Shown piece by piece: positions 18,654 through 27,060 of a DNA stretch of 64,000 nt. The first letter of the stretch is position 1. Each line of letters opens with the position of its first letter. The translations under genes were made by a program, and so were the position numbers. Source of the DNA: Fabrea salina (Eukaryota; Ciliophora; Heterotrichea; Heterotrichida; Fabreidae); NCBI GenBank assembly GCA_022984795.1, contig JALIHJ010000039.1, positions 124,001 to 188,000 on the forward strand, given 5' to 3'. The notes under the pieces were generated by a model, which saw nothing but the letters and a program-made list of their open reading frames with translations, had not been told where the DNA came from and made no database searches.

Positions 18654-19247
18654 TTAAGTTAAAGATGCTACAGAGTGGTACACAGACGGCACATCCTGCT
18701 CCGTTACTAAGTAATCACTTATATAAGTGGTGTCATAGTGCTCTTCAGTGTTTTTCCTTGCAAAACTAGTTAACTTTCCAAACAGAAAAAACCCTTCAAA
18801 AGTAACAGCAAGGATAATAAGTACACCAAGTTGACTTATTCCCAAGTAAGAAGAGTTTGCAATTACAAAAGCCAAAACTCCTACATCTTGTCCCAATAAC
18901 TGCACAATTAGTTGCAGTAAGTAAAGTTTACGATTAAAATTCACTGAAAGGTACCTGTGCAAAGCATGTGACTTGTGCATGTTGATACAAAACAGTATGT
19001 GCAAGAGCAAACAAAAGTAGAATAGCAAGTGGAGTATTGAGTTCATCAAGAAGTCAGTCAAGTCAAGGTTTTTGAAGGTGAAATAAATAGCTAGTGCTAA
19101 AAAATAAAACAACTGCAAAGAAACACTAATGAGCATACCCCAGAAGTAACCACTGGATAAGTCCTCTGTGCACAGGTAAGTCCCTACCAGCACCAGTCTT
19201 GCTGTTATTAGCAACAAAAAGCTCGCTTTAAATATCGCTTTCATCAT
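18654..19247 (-). CDS. Small multi-pass membrane protein, unknown
   Basis: About 197 residues from the MMKAIFKAS start (19247 or 19244). A longer upstream start would overlap the SUB1 gene and is unlikely. It has six or seven hydrophobic segments (FLLLITARLVLVGTYL, SILHLLFYFCLLLHILFCI, GVLIILAVTFEGFFLFGKL) and a short polar tail. Topology suggests a receptor-like or channel-like membrane protein, but no family motif is visible. Confidence 0.6.
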   Translation of the reverse strand: MMKAIFKASFLLLITARLVLVGTYLCTEDLSSGYFWGMLISVSLQLFYFLALAIYFTFKNLDLTDFLMNSILHLLFYFCLLLHILFCINMHKSHALHRYLSVNFNRKLYLLQLIVQLLGQDVGVLAFVIANSSYLGISQLGVLIILAVTFEGFFLFGKLTSFARKNTEEHYDTTYISDYLVTEQDVPSVYHSVASLT

Positions 19248-19269
19248 TAGAATGGACAATTTATGGTTA

Positions 19270-19512
19270 TTATTTTTTAGTTTCAAACATTTCAATCATC
19301 GAGTCGATTTCCTGCATGTGCTTTTGAAGGGCCCTCCATTGCTCTACAGTAAGCGAGATACCCTTTTTAGTGGGTTTGAGGTTGCCTAACTCGTCCGTAA
19401 AGAACTCTCTGATGCTCACTAAAGTTTTCCCTCGGTACTGGGTGACTTCAGCGTACCTGTTCCTGGATAGTTGGAGTTTGGTTTCTTCGTCAGAATCTTC
19501 CCTTTTATTCAT
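19270..19512 (-). CDS. SUB1: Transcriptional coactivator PC4/SUB1
   Basis: An 80-residue protein from MNKREDSDEE (start at 19512; the upstream in-frame extension would run into the Rab gene). It is the single-stranded DNA-binding PC4 domain: RYAEVTQYRGKTLVSIREFF, then GNLKPTKKGISLTVEQWRAL. PC4/SUB1 acts in Pol II initiation and reinitiation in the nucleus. It follows the Rab gene by 14 bp on the same strand. Confidence 0.93.
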   Translation of the reverse strand: MNKREDSDEETKLQLSRNRYAEVTQYRGKTLVSIREFFTDELGNLKPTKKGISLTVEQWRALQKHMQEIDSMIEMFETKK

Positions 19513-19526
19513 TATTATTACAAGAG

Positions 19527-20096
19527 TCACTTAACAGCCTTGTTCTTATTCCTTATAGCCTCTGCTACGTTAGTGAACAGAACTTTAACGTTGTCTCCTA
19601 GTTTCGCAGAAGTTTTGAAAAAGTCACATTGGTGCTTTTCAGCCAGTTCTTGGGCCATCTTTTCGTCTACCTGCCAGTTAGGCAAGTCAGCTTTGTTTCC
19701 TACGAGGAACAGCATACAGTCAGGTTCTTGGCTTTTTAGCCTGTCTATCCAGTACTCACACCTTTCAAAGCTGTCATGGCTGCTCAGGTCAAACACTATT
19801 AGTGCAGCTGAAGCTTGCCTGTAGTAGAGGTGCATAAGTGACTTGTACCTTTCTTGGCCTGCAGTGTCCCAAACGTCCAGTGTCATTTTGGAGCCGTCCT
19901 CTAGATCTGCTTCTACTTGCAAAAATGCTCCGCCAATCGTAACTTCGAATTCCTCTGAAAACTCGTTTTGAGTGTAACGTAGAAGTATCGAGGACTTCCC
20001 TACTGAGGAGTCCCCAAGGATCACTAGTTTTTTTTCAGTCCGGTTTGAAGTAGACATTCTCAGAGAACCGTCCGGTCTTTTGGATCTGCAACACAT
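19527..20096 (-). CDS. Rab-family small GTPase lacking a C-terminal prenylation motif
   Basis: A 189-residue GTPase with all G motifs intact: GDSSVGKSS (P loop), TIGGAFL (switch I), WDTAGQE, NKAD and TSAK. The effector region resembles Rab5/Rab21. The C-terminus ends NKNKAVK with a TGA and no cysteine. Instead the N-terminus starts MCCRS. This recalls ARA6/Rab5B-type proteins anchored through an acylated N-terminus, but the glycine needed for myristoylation is missing, so palmitoylation of Cys2/Cys3 is the likely inference. Only 28 bp separate its ATG from the divergent TPR gene. Confidence 0.88.
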   Translation of the reverse strand: MCCRSKRPDGSLRMSTSNRTEKKLVILGDSSVGKSSILLRYTQNEFSEEFEVTIGGAFLQVEADLEDGSKMTLDVWDTAGQERYKSLMHLYYRQASAALIVFDLSSHDSFERCEYWIDRLKSQEPDCMLFLVGNKADLPNWQVDEKMAQELAEKHQCDFFKTSAKLGDNVKVLFTNVAEAIRNKNKAVK

Positions 20097-20124
20097 ATTT
20101 TATCTACACAGTTGAATAATAAGT

Positions 20125-21285
20125 ATGCTAGAGGAAACCACTTTCAGTAATCATCAGGTGTTTTCTGAACTTGAGGAGAAGTTCAGCACCTTAGAAAGCT
20201 ACTTGAAAGAAAAGGAAGAAACTGAGGACTTAGAAGCAGCAATTCAAGTTAGAGTCCATCAGTTAGCAATTTGCAAAGTACTCACTGAGATTCACAACAG
20301 ACCACCTTCACTGCTAGTGCAAGCACACTCTAACCTTGCGCAGAGTTACCTTAAGCTCAAGTACCTGGACCAAGCTCTAGACCACCTTTCTCAGGCACTT
20401 AAGTACAACTCCGTTCACTACAATGAAGGAGAAGTTTACAAGCAAACACACGTAGACCTGCTTTGTCTCTTAGGAAAGGTGCACCTCTTAAAAGGCAGCA
20501 CAAACGAAGCCAAAGAGCTTTTAACTAAAGCTGAAATAGTGAACCAGTCCACAAACCTCCGAGATGACATTTCCTTCGCAAGGATTTACTGGAATATTGG
20601 GAAAGTCCACAAGTCCAACAAAAACTACTCAGAGTCTATAAAGTTCTATGAAAAAGCCTGGAGTATTTTCAAACTCCACGAAGAAAACAGTCCTGACTTA
20701 GCAGACCTTTACTTAGACTTAAGTAACGCCTACTACAAACAAGGCAACTCCCAAGAAACAGTGGACTTTTTGAGAAGAGCCATAAACGTATTGTTAAATA
20801 CTCAGAGTTACCAAGTCAAAGCAGCTTCTTTGTGCCTTTCTTTGGCCAAACATCTTCAGAAACTAGATAACTTCCATGAAGCTTTAGATGCTTTGAGACA
20901 GGCTGAACACCTCCAGTCAGAGTCTTTGGGTGTGTACAACAAGTCCACAGCAAGTACCAAAAGAAGAATCTGTGGAGTACTATTGAGTGCCCAAGAGTAC
21001 CAAGAAGCCCTTAAAGAATGCAAAAGCCTCGAAGACATTGAAGCTAATATCTTTGGCACCAAAAGTCTGGAGTTTGCGAAGCACCTAAAAGTCACTGGAA
21101 CTATTTTTCTGATTCTAGAAAACTTCAGACAAGCCTATAATTATTTATCAAAGGCCTTATCGCTTTATACTAAACTAGGCGGCTCTATAAGCGTGGCAAG
21201 GGACCTTAAACTCAAGCTCAGATCCATAAAAAAAACATCAACTCGGATTCAAGTAACTCCCAAATCTAAAAAAGTTAATCCATAA
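20125..21285 (+). CDS. Tetratricopeptide repeat protein (kinesin light chain-like TPRs)
   Basis: A 386-residue, almost wholly helical protein with about seven TPR units, e.g. QAHSNLAQSYLKLKYLDQAL, RIYWNIGKVHKSNKNYSESI and AYNYLSKALSLYTKLGG. Unit length of ~42 residues resembles kinesin-light-chain/TPR_12 repeats. There is no other domain, so it is probably a scaffold or chaperone-like binding protein. The short basic C-terminus ends RIQVTPKSKKVNP. Confidence 0.82.
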   Translation: MLEETTFSNHQVFSELEEKFSTLESYLKEKEETEDLEAAIQVRVHQLAICKVLTEIHNRPPSLLVQAHSNLAQSYLKLKYLDQALDHLSQALKYNSVHYNEGEVYKQTHVDLLCLLGKVHLLKGSTNEAKELLTKAEIVNQSTNLRDDISFARIYWNIGKVHKSNKNYSESIKFYEKAWSIFKLHEENSPDLADLYLDLSNAYYKQGNSQETVDFLRRAINVLLNTQSYQVKAASLCLSLAKHLQKLDNFHEALDALRQAEHLQSESLGVYNKSTASTKRRICGVLLSAQEYQEALKECKSLEDIEANIFGTKSLEFAKHLKVTGTIFLILENFRQAYNYLSKALSLYTKLGGSISVARDLKLKLRSIKKTSTRIQVTPKSKKVNP

Positions 21286-21359
21286 TATAATTTTTTTTAC
21301 ACTATGAACTTTACTTACTTTCTCTGAATTCAAATAACTTATGCTGTAGATTTAATTCA

Positions 21360-21884
21360 ATGGTGAAGTACCACAGTTCTGGAGCCTGCACAGAGGAAAT
21401 GCCGGGCCACTCACAGCTAATCCACAACCAAGAGAACCAGGCTTGGGAAAAGGGTTACGAGTGCCCTTGCTGCTACAAGCTATTCTACTCAACTCCAGCC
21501 TACAGGGAGCATTTTCTCAGGGAATTTCCAATCGACAACGAAGTAAAAAAATTCTTGGATCTCGACTTAGGGATTAGTTTAGATTCCTTACCTTCCAAAA
21601 AACCAGAAACTACACCCAACTCACCTCAAAGCCCTTGTCCCAAGTGCCAAAAAACCTTTAAAAGCTTTAAGGGCCTCAAACAGCACCTGGCCAAAGCTCA
21701 CCAAAAACAAAGGCGGTCTTCAATCTGCAGTATTTGCGGTAAAGGCTTCAAGCACAAGTACGCCCGGAAGTTCCACATAGATCAAGTGCATAACGCCAGC
21801 ACCCGTGCTGAGTGCACTCTATGCGGGAAGGTTTTATATAACAAGTACCTCCTCACCAAGCACACTGCTGAAAAGCATCAATGA
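21360..21884 (+). CDS. C2H2 zinc finger protein
   Basis: A 174-residue protein with three well-formed C2H2 fingers (residues ~90-172: CPKCQKTFKSFKGLKQHLAKAH, split here as CPKC...H-x4-H, then SICSICGKGF and ECTLCGKVLYNKYLL) and a degenerate N-terminal finger at YECPCCYKLF. Probably nucleic-acid binding. The gene ends in TGA, direct evidence that TGA is a stop here. A second, shorter C2H2 gene lies at 63166. Confidence 0.88.
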   Translation: MVKYHSSGACTEEMPGHSQLIHNQENQAWEKGYECPCCYKLFYSTPAYREHFLREFPIDNEVKKFLDLDLGISLDSLPSKKPETTPNSPQSPCPKCQKTFKSFKGLKQHLAKAHQKQRRSSICSICGKGFKHKYARKFHIDQVHNASTRAECTLCGKVLYNKYLLTKHTAEKHQ

Positions 21885-22025
21885 CTTTTCTTATTTAAAT
21901 AATCCTTCTGAGTTCTAAGACTGTTTGTTTGCGGCGCTGGTTTGATTCAAACTATTCTGAACTTAATTACATTGCTTTTTAAAATTATAAATGTCATAAT
22001 TCATCTTTATTCAATTACTTAAGAA
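21885..22025. other. Convergent intergenic spacer
   Basis: 141 bp, AT-rich, between two convergent genes. I see no ORF, tRNA or convincing structured RNA in it. It is long for this genome. Confidence 0.6.
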
Positions 22026-23468
22026 CTAAAAATTAATAGTTTTTGCGTAGGTGTTCAGACAAGCTTCTTTAATGGCTTCGGAAAAGCCTGGGTGTGCGTG
22101 GCATGTCCTAGCAATGTCCTCAGCAGCTGCTCCGTACTGCATTCCAAGTACAAGTTCGTTAATGGTTTCTCCTGCTTCAGGGCCCATAATAACTGCTCCT
22201 AGCAGTTCGTTGGTTTCTTTGTGAGCAAGTGCTTTCACAAACCCTTCACTTTCGTGGTTGGCTCTTGCACGGGAGTTAGCCATGTAAGGGAAGCTACCTA
22301 CGGTGTAAGGAATTCCTTCTTCTTTGAGTTGCTGCTCACTCTTGCCTACGTAGGCAAGTTCGGGGTGCGTGTAAATCACAGAAGGAATAGCGTTGTAGTT
22401 GATATGCGGAGAAACCCCAGCAATGTGCTCAGCAGCGTAAATTCCTTCTTCTTCGGCTTTGTGGGCAAGCATCACTCCCCTTACGCAGTCTCCTACAGCG
22501 TAGATGTTGGCGTGTCTTAAAGTTTGCAAGTGGTCGTTCACGTTGATTCTGCCAACACTGTCTCTGGACACGTCAATGTAGTCTAAATGGAGGCCTTGCG
22601 TAAAAGGCCTTCTGCCAACGGCCACCAGTGCATAGTCTGCTTCTATGTAGCTAGGAGTGTTTTTAGCCTTGTCAGAAGCAGGTTCTAAGTTAACTCTAAC
22701 TCCACTTTCGCCCACCTCGCCTCCAACAACCTTAGTTGAAAAATGGAATTTAAGTCCTTGTTTTGCTAAGCTTTTGCAAAGTTGCTGTGCAGCGTCTAAG
22801 TCAGCAGCAGGGCAGATTCTGTCTAGGTACTCTACAACTTCAACTTCAGTTCCCAGTCTCGAATAAACACTTCCTAACTCGAGTCCAATGATTCCAGCAC
22901 CTATCACAACCATCTTCTTAGGAACTTCTCTTAAAGAAATAGCTCCTACATTCGAAAGGACCCTCCAGTCGTCAATGGGCAAAATGTTCCCAGGCAACTC
23001 AGCTGGGGCTGAGCCGGTAGCAATCACTACGTTGTTAGCTGTGATGGTTTCTTTTTCATCAATAGCCAGAGTGTTTCGGTCTCTGAAAGAAGCGTAGCCT
23101 TTTAGGTAGTCGATTCCGTTTTTTTTGAAAAGGCCTTCAACGCCCTTAGTGAGTCCTGTTACAGCTTTTTCTTTTGTTTGGATCATCATTCCGAAGTCCA
23201 GCTTCAGACTGTCATAAGCTATTCCGTGTTCTTTAAGGTGCTCTTTGGCTTCGTAGAACTTGTAAGAAGAGTTTAGAAGTGACTTAGAAGGAATACACCC
23301 CACGTTCAAGCATGTCCCTCCGGCTGGTCCCCGCTTGTCTATGCAGGCTGTTTTGAAGCCTAGTTGGGCACTTTTAATTGCACTGACGTAACCTGCTGGC
23401 CCAGCTCCGATCACCACAACGTCGTAGTCAAAGTTAGCTATTCCTCGCTTGCAGACTTTGCGCAGCAT
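22026..23468 (-). CDS. DLD: Dihydrolipoamide dehydrogenase (E3), mitochondrial
   Basis: A 480-residue flavoenzyme. A short basic leader (MLRKVCKRG) suggests mitochondrial import. FAD-binding VVIGAGPAGYVSAI, redox-active disulfide GGTCLNVGCIPSKSLL, NAD-binding VIGAGIIGLELGSVYSRLG and the catalytic-base region CHAHPGFSEAI are all present. It reoxidises dihydrolipoamide in pyruvate and 2-oxoglutarate dehydrogenases and glycine cleavage. Its ATG lies 2 bp after the stop of the exonuclease gene upstream on the same strand. Confidence 0.97.
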   Translation of the reverse strand: MLRKVCKRGIANFDYDVVVIGAGPAGYVSAIKSAQLGFKTACIDKRGPAGGTCLNVGCIPSKSLLNSSYKFYEAKEHLKEHGIAYDSLKLDFGMMIQTKEKAVTGLTKGVEGLFKKNGIDYLKGYASFRDRNTLAIDEKETITANNVVIATGSAPAELPGNILPIDDWRVLSNVGAISLREVPKKMVVIGAGIIGLELGSVYSRLGTEVEVVEYLDRICPAADLDAAQQLCKSLAKQGLKFHFSTKVVGGEVGESGVRVNLEPASDKAKNTPSYIEADYALVAVGRRPFTQGLHLDYIDVSRDSVGRINVNDHLQTLRHANIYAVGDCVRGVMLAHKAEEEGIYAAEHIAGVSPHINYNAIPSVIYTHPELAYVGKSEQQLKEEGIPYTVGSFPYMANSRARANHESEGFVKALAHKETNELLGAVIMGPEAGETINELVLGMQYGAAAEDIARTCHAHPGFSEAIKEACLNTYAKTINF

Positions 23469-23470
23469 TT

Positions 23471-24983
23471 TTATTTTAGTTGATTATTGCATAAGAAAAT
23501 GCCAAAGGTTTTGGCGAGGTTAGCCTGTAACTTTTGTAAGTTGCTTTCTTGTGAACTGCTCCAGTTGTAAGAGTGGGTCTTTACAGCTAAGTGACTAAGT
23601 AAGTATTACTAGTTGGCTCTTCCTATGTCGCCTTCTCCACACAGAAGCACAAACCCTGTGTTGGGCGAAGCTTCCAGTATTAAGTTCTTGAGTTTTTGGT
23701 CCCAAGTTTTAAGTGTTTCGCTCAGGTGTGTGTTTCTGTTTTCGTAACGAGTGTTGTGGAGGATTTCTAGGAACTCTGAGAATATAAGTTGATGGTCAGA
23801 ACTAAGGTACTTGTCCAAGTTCCCAGAGTGGTCCACAGAAACGTTGCCAGTAACTAAGTGTGGCTGCGGGTGCGAAGTAACTAGGGCTGTTTTGGTGTTT
23901 TCTTTAGCTAAGACTTCAAATAAGTTCTGCTTTGTAACTGAAACTGGAGGCAACCCGAAGTTAGGGCCTTTTGCTTGTTTGAGTTTGATAAGTTCTAGGG
24001 CGGTTATGGCGTCTTGGATGCTGTCGTGGGATCCCTGACTTTATCATTACGTTTTGTATAGATTTTTGTAGGTACCTTTCAGCTAGTTTTTTCAGTCCGA
24101 ACTTAAAAGTAGGAACAGGGTGGGGGTAAAGCACAGAAGAGTCTATTATTTTTTTGTGAACAAGTTTTAGAACCTTCATGTCGTTTTCAAGTGAGTGCCC
24201 ACACACAATCGTGCTTTTGGAAATGAGCTTTTTTACTTCAGTTTGCACTTGAGTTAAGTTTACTGTGGCTTTGCTAAGTAACTCTGAAGTAATTCCTGAG
24301 TAAGGAGTTAAGTAGTCTACTACTTCGTTATCAGGCTTCACAAACGCGTCGTAGATAACTTCCCCAGTTTCAGAGACTATGCTGAGTCTAGCCAGTTCTA
24401 GGCCTTTCTGAGTTCTAACCATTTCACAGTCTATTCCCACTAAAGCACTGGCTTTGGCTTCTTCAGACTCCACAAAGCCTTCTTCGAGCTCACAAGGGAA
24501 CCCGTTTTCTAGTAGTTGTTGTTCTGTGAGGAGGTAGTCTTCCAACGAGTACTTTGCCTGGGGGTCCTGAAGTTGCCTGAAGACCTGTTTGGGGTTGTTG
24601 ATGACTTTGTCCATGTAAGTAGTAGGTTCCATTTCTTTAAAAGAAGACTTCATGAGGGAAAAGACTTCTGGGTTCCTGGCTAAAGAGTTCAAAAAAGGTG
24701 CTTCTTTGGAGTGCTCTTGGAGAGTCTCTGAGTCTAGTCCGGGCAGAAACACCACAAAGACTTTTTCAATTAAGTGTTTGTTCTAATCAATTCTTACCTG
24801 CACAAATATCCACTTAGGCATGCTTCCTTCGCTGCTTGAAAAGATCCAAAGCAGCAAGTTGTGCACATCACGCAGCACTGGACTACGCTGGGGTTTAATT
24901 ACAAATTTGGGAAAGTTGGACTTTTTCCGTTTAGTGACTTCTTGGAACTCTGTGGGTTTCCTCTTTTTAGGTAGGTTTTCCAT
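23471..24983 (-). CDS. REXO-type DEDDh RNA exonuclease with three 15-16 nt introns
   Basis: Four exons: 24983-24798, 24782-24051, 24034-23610 and 23594-23471. Removing 15-, 16- and 15-nt introns gives a 488-residue protein in one frame. The exonuclease domain has GIDCEMVRT (D,E), then CGHSLENDMKVL (D), and GSHDSIQDA (H,D), which is only complete after splicing out the 16-nt intron. Exon 1 contributes a basic leader and PKWIFVQ, which joins NKHLIEK as in REXO5/REX1 relatives. These enzymes trim 3' ends of structured RNAs in the nucleolus. The final exon accounts for the apparent gap before DLD. Confidence 0.88.
23595..23609 (-). other. 15-nt intron 3 of the exonuclease gene
   Basis: Minus-strand GTAATACTTACTTAG; it hides a TAG at its 5' border and opens a 41-codon final exon ending 2 bp before DLD. 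Confidence 0.78.
24035..24050 (-). other. 16-nt intron 2 of the exonuclease gene
   Basis: Minus-strand GTAATGATAAAGTCAG; removal restores the conserved GSHDS...DA motif in frame (phase 0). Confidence 0.92.
24783..24797 (-). other. 15-nt intron 1 of the exonuclease gene
   Basis: Minus-strand GTAAGAATTGATTAG; removal joins ...FVQ to NKHLIEK in frame (phase 0) and skips the stop inside the intron. Confidence 0.88.
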
Positions 24984-25000
24984 TTATATGCTTATTTACA

Positions 25001-25501
25001 TTAGTACCCAATACTTCTTAAGTACTGGGCAAAGTTAAAGCACTGCTGGTAGCACAGTTGTGGACTTTGGTGGGTTCTTTTGACACCCCCAGTTTCTAAG
25101 CTTTGGCTCCAACTGCAAAACAGTATAAACGTCTCTGTTGGGGCTATGCAAGCTCCCCCGTCTGACTTAGTAAGTATCATCATGTGAGTGCTCGGCTCAA
25201 ACTTTTCTAGTTGGTACTCTTCTCCGTTTATCCGTAGTCCTCCTCTGGGCTGTATGTGGCCTTTGCTGGCTACTGCAGTTTGCAGAGCTGCTTTTTCGTC
25301 GTAGGGTCTTACTACAGTCCCTGTTTCTGACTCATTGGGCATTTCTAGATCGTATACTTTTAAATGGAACCCTGGAGTTGCTGCTTCTGGGGAAAGGTTT
25401 GACTTGTTGAGCAGTGCTGCTTCTTCTATACAGTTGTGCATTTTGCCTGTAGAAGTAACTTTTTCACAGACTTGGGTGTTCAGAGTTTCTTGCCAAGACA
25501 T
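25001..25501 (-). CDS. Profilin-like actin-binding protein
   Basis: A 166-residue protein opening MSWQETLNTQV, the typical profilin start (poly-proline-binding Trp). The second half, PRGGLRINGEEYQLEKF then ILTKSDGGACIAPTETFIL, matches the profilin beta-sheet core, and the C-terminal helix NFAQYLRSIGY fits too. It is longer than animal profilins (~130), with an insertion around residues 35-75. Profilin binds G-actin and promotes barbed-end growth. Family call is by pattern and needs a profile search. Confidence 0.72.
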   Translation of the reverse strand: MSWQETLNTQVCEKVTSTGKMHNCIEEAALLNKSNLSPEAATPGFHLKVYDLEMPNESETGTVVRPYDEKAALQTAVASKGHIQPRGGLRINGEEYQLEKFEPSTHMMILTKSDGGACIAPTETFILFCSWSQSLETGGVKRTHQSPQLCYQQCFNFAQYLRSIGY

Positions 25502-25572
25502 TTTTGTAGGATTATTAGAACTAACCCTTAGCTTTATTACAGGGCGATGTTATAGATCAATGGATTATTTAG

Positions 25573-27036
25573 TTATACAGACTCATCGCCTATTTCATTG
25601 TATTCCAAATACAATTTAGTGAGTTGGGATCTAGGCAAAGCTTTAGCTAGTGTCTTCGCTCCCTCTGCACCTATTCCATTGCATTGCAAATACAATTTAG
25701 TAAGTTGGGAACTAGGCAAGACACTAGTTAATGCCTTTGCTCCCCTATTCCTGTTCCTGGTACTATCAAAATAAGTGAAGTGAGTTGGGATCAATGACAG
25801 AACTTTAGCTAATGCCAATTCCCTCCTTCTACACCTATATTGTTACACCCTAAGTCCAGTAGAGTCAATTTGGAACTACGCAAAACTTCAGCTAGTGCAT
25901 TCGCTCCCTCTGCACCTATTCCATTGCAATTCAAACTCAGTTTAGTCAGTTGGGAACTAGACAAAGCACTAGCTAGTGCCACAGCTCCTTCATCACCTAT
26001 TTCTATTGACTCCCAAATCCAGTGTAGTGAGTTGGGATCTAGGCAAAACACTAGCTAATGCCACAGCTCCTTCATCGCCTATTTCATTGTCTTGCAAATA
26101 CAATTTAGTGAGTTGGGAACTAGGCAATGCACTAGCTAGTGCTTTCGCTGCCTCATCACATATTGAATTCGACCTTAAGTTCAGTTTGGCAAGTTTCGAA
26201 CTAGGTAAAGCACTAGCTAGTGCTTTGGCTCCTTCTGCACCTACTTGATTAAACTTTAATCCCAGTATAGTGAGTTGGCAACTAGGCAAAGCACTAGCTA
26301 ATGCCTTGACTCCCTCATCACCTATTCGGCCATATCTTAAATCTAGTCCAGTGACTTGTGATCTAGGTAAAGCACTAGCTAATGCTTTGGCTTCCTCTGT
26401 GCCTATCGATTGATCGTTCCGAGAATCAATTAAAAAATCCAACTAAGTAAGATCTGAGTAAGGCAGGACCTTAACCAATACCTCGACCTCTCTTTTTGTT
26501 ACTTCCAAAAAAGCAACTGATTTAGGATATCTAACGAGCTCTACAAGCCTGTTAGAAAATGCAGGTTCTTTAATCCCACTGCTCAGAAACTCTATTTCCA
26601 TCTGAATTCTCATGTGGAAGCCCATCTTATCCACTTTTGGTGCTATTATTCTTCTGAGATTTTCTTCAGGGCTCTTGATATCGATGTGTTTTTCCGGGGC
26701 TCCAAGCCTTGTCTGGGGTGAGTTCAATGCTTTCTTAGCTTTTTTGCACTCCTGGATGACTCTTGTTAACTCAGAGTTGTAATCTTTCACAGTCTCTAAG
26801 ATTTTTTGGATGCACTCATTAGCATTCAAAATGAATTCCTGTCTTTTTTGAGTGCATTCTTCTTGAATTCTAGAAATGCAATTTGTGAATGACTCCAAAT
26901 CAACCATTTTAATTACATGACCGTCATGTTTCTTCCTAGCCTCTCTACAGTCACACAAATAAGCCAAGGAGTGACTAGAGTCACTGCAGTAGTTTTCAAT
27001 TCCTTGGCAGTTGGTTTTATTACAAGAATGATCCAT
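25573..27036 (-). pseudogene. Decayed B-box-like zinc finger/LRR gene
   Basis: The N-terminal 197 codons (27036-26446) closely match the intact gene at 35975: MDHSCNKTNCQGIENYC, CxC, HxxH, then a coiled coil. A TAG follows the first LRR boundary (26443-26445), then LRRs continue in frame to about 25993, after which at least two frame changes break the repeat series (segments 26051-25809 and 25818-25573). LRR units still read SSQLTKLYLQDNEIGDEGA and alike. No 15-16 nt intron removes the stop. Non-coding by now, or at most a truncated zinc finger/coiled-coil peptide. Confidence 0.8.
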
Positions 27037-27060
27037 ATTATATTGGACTGTAATGTTTTG

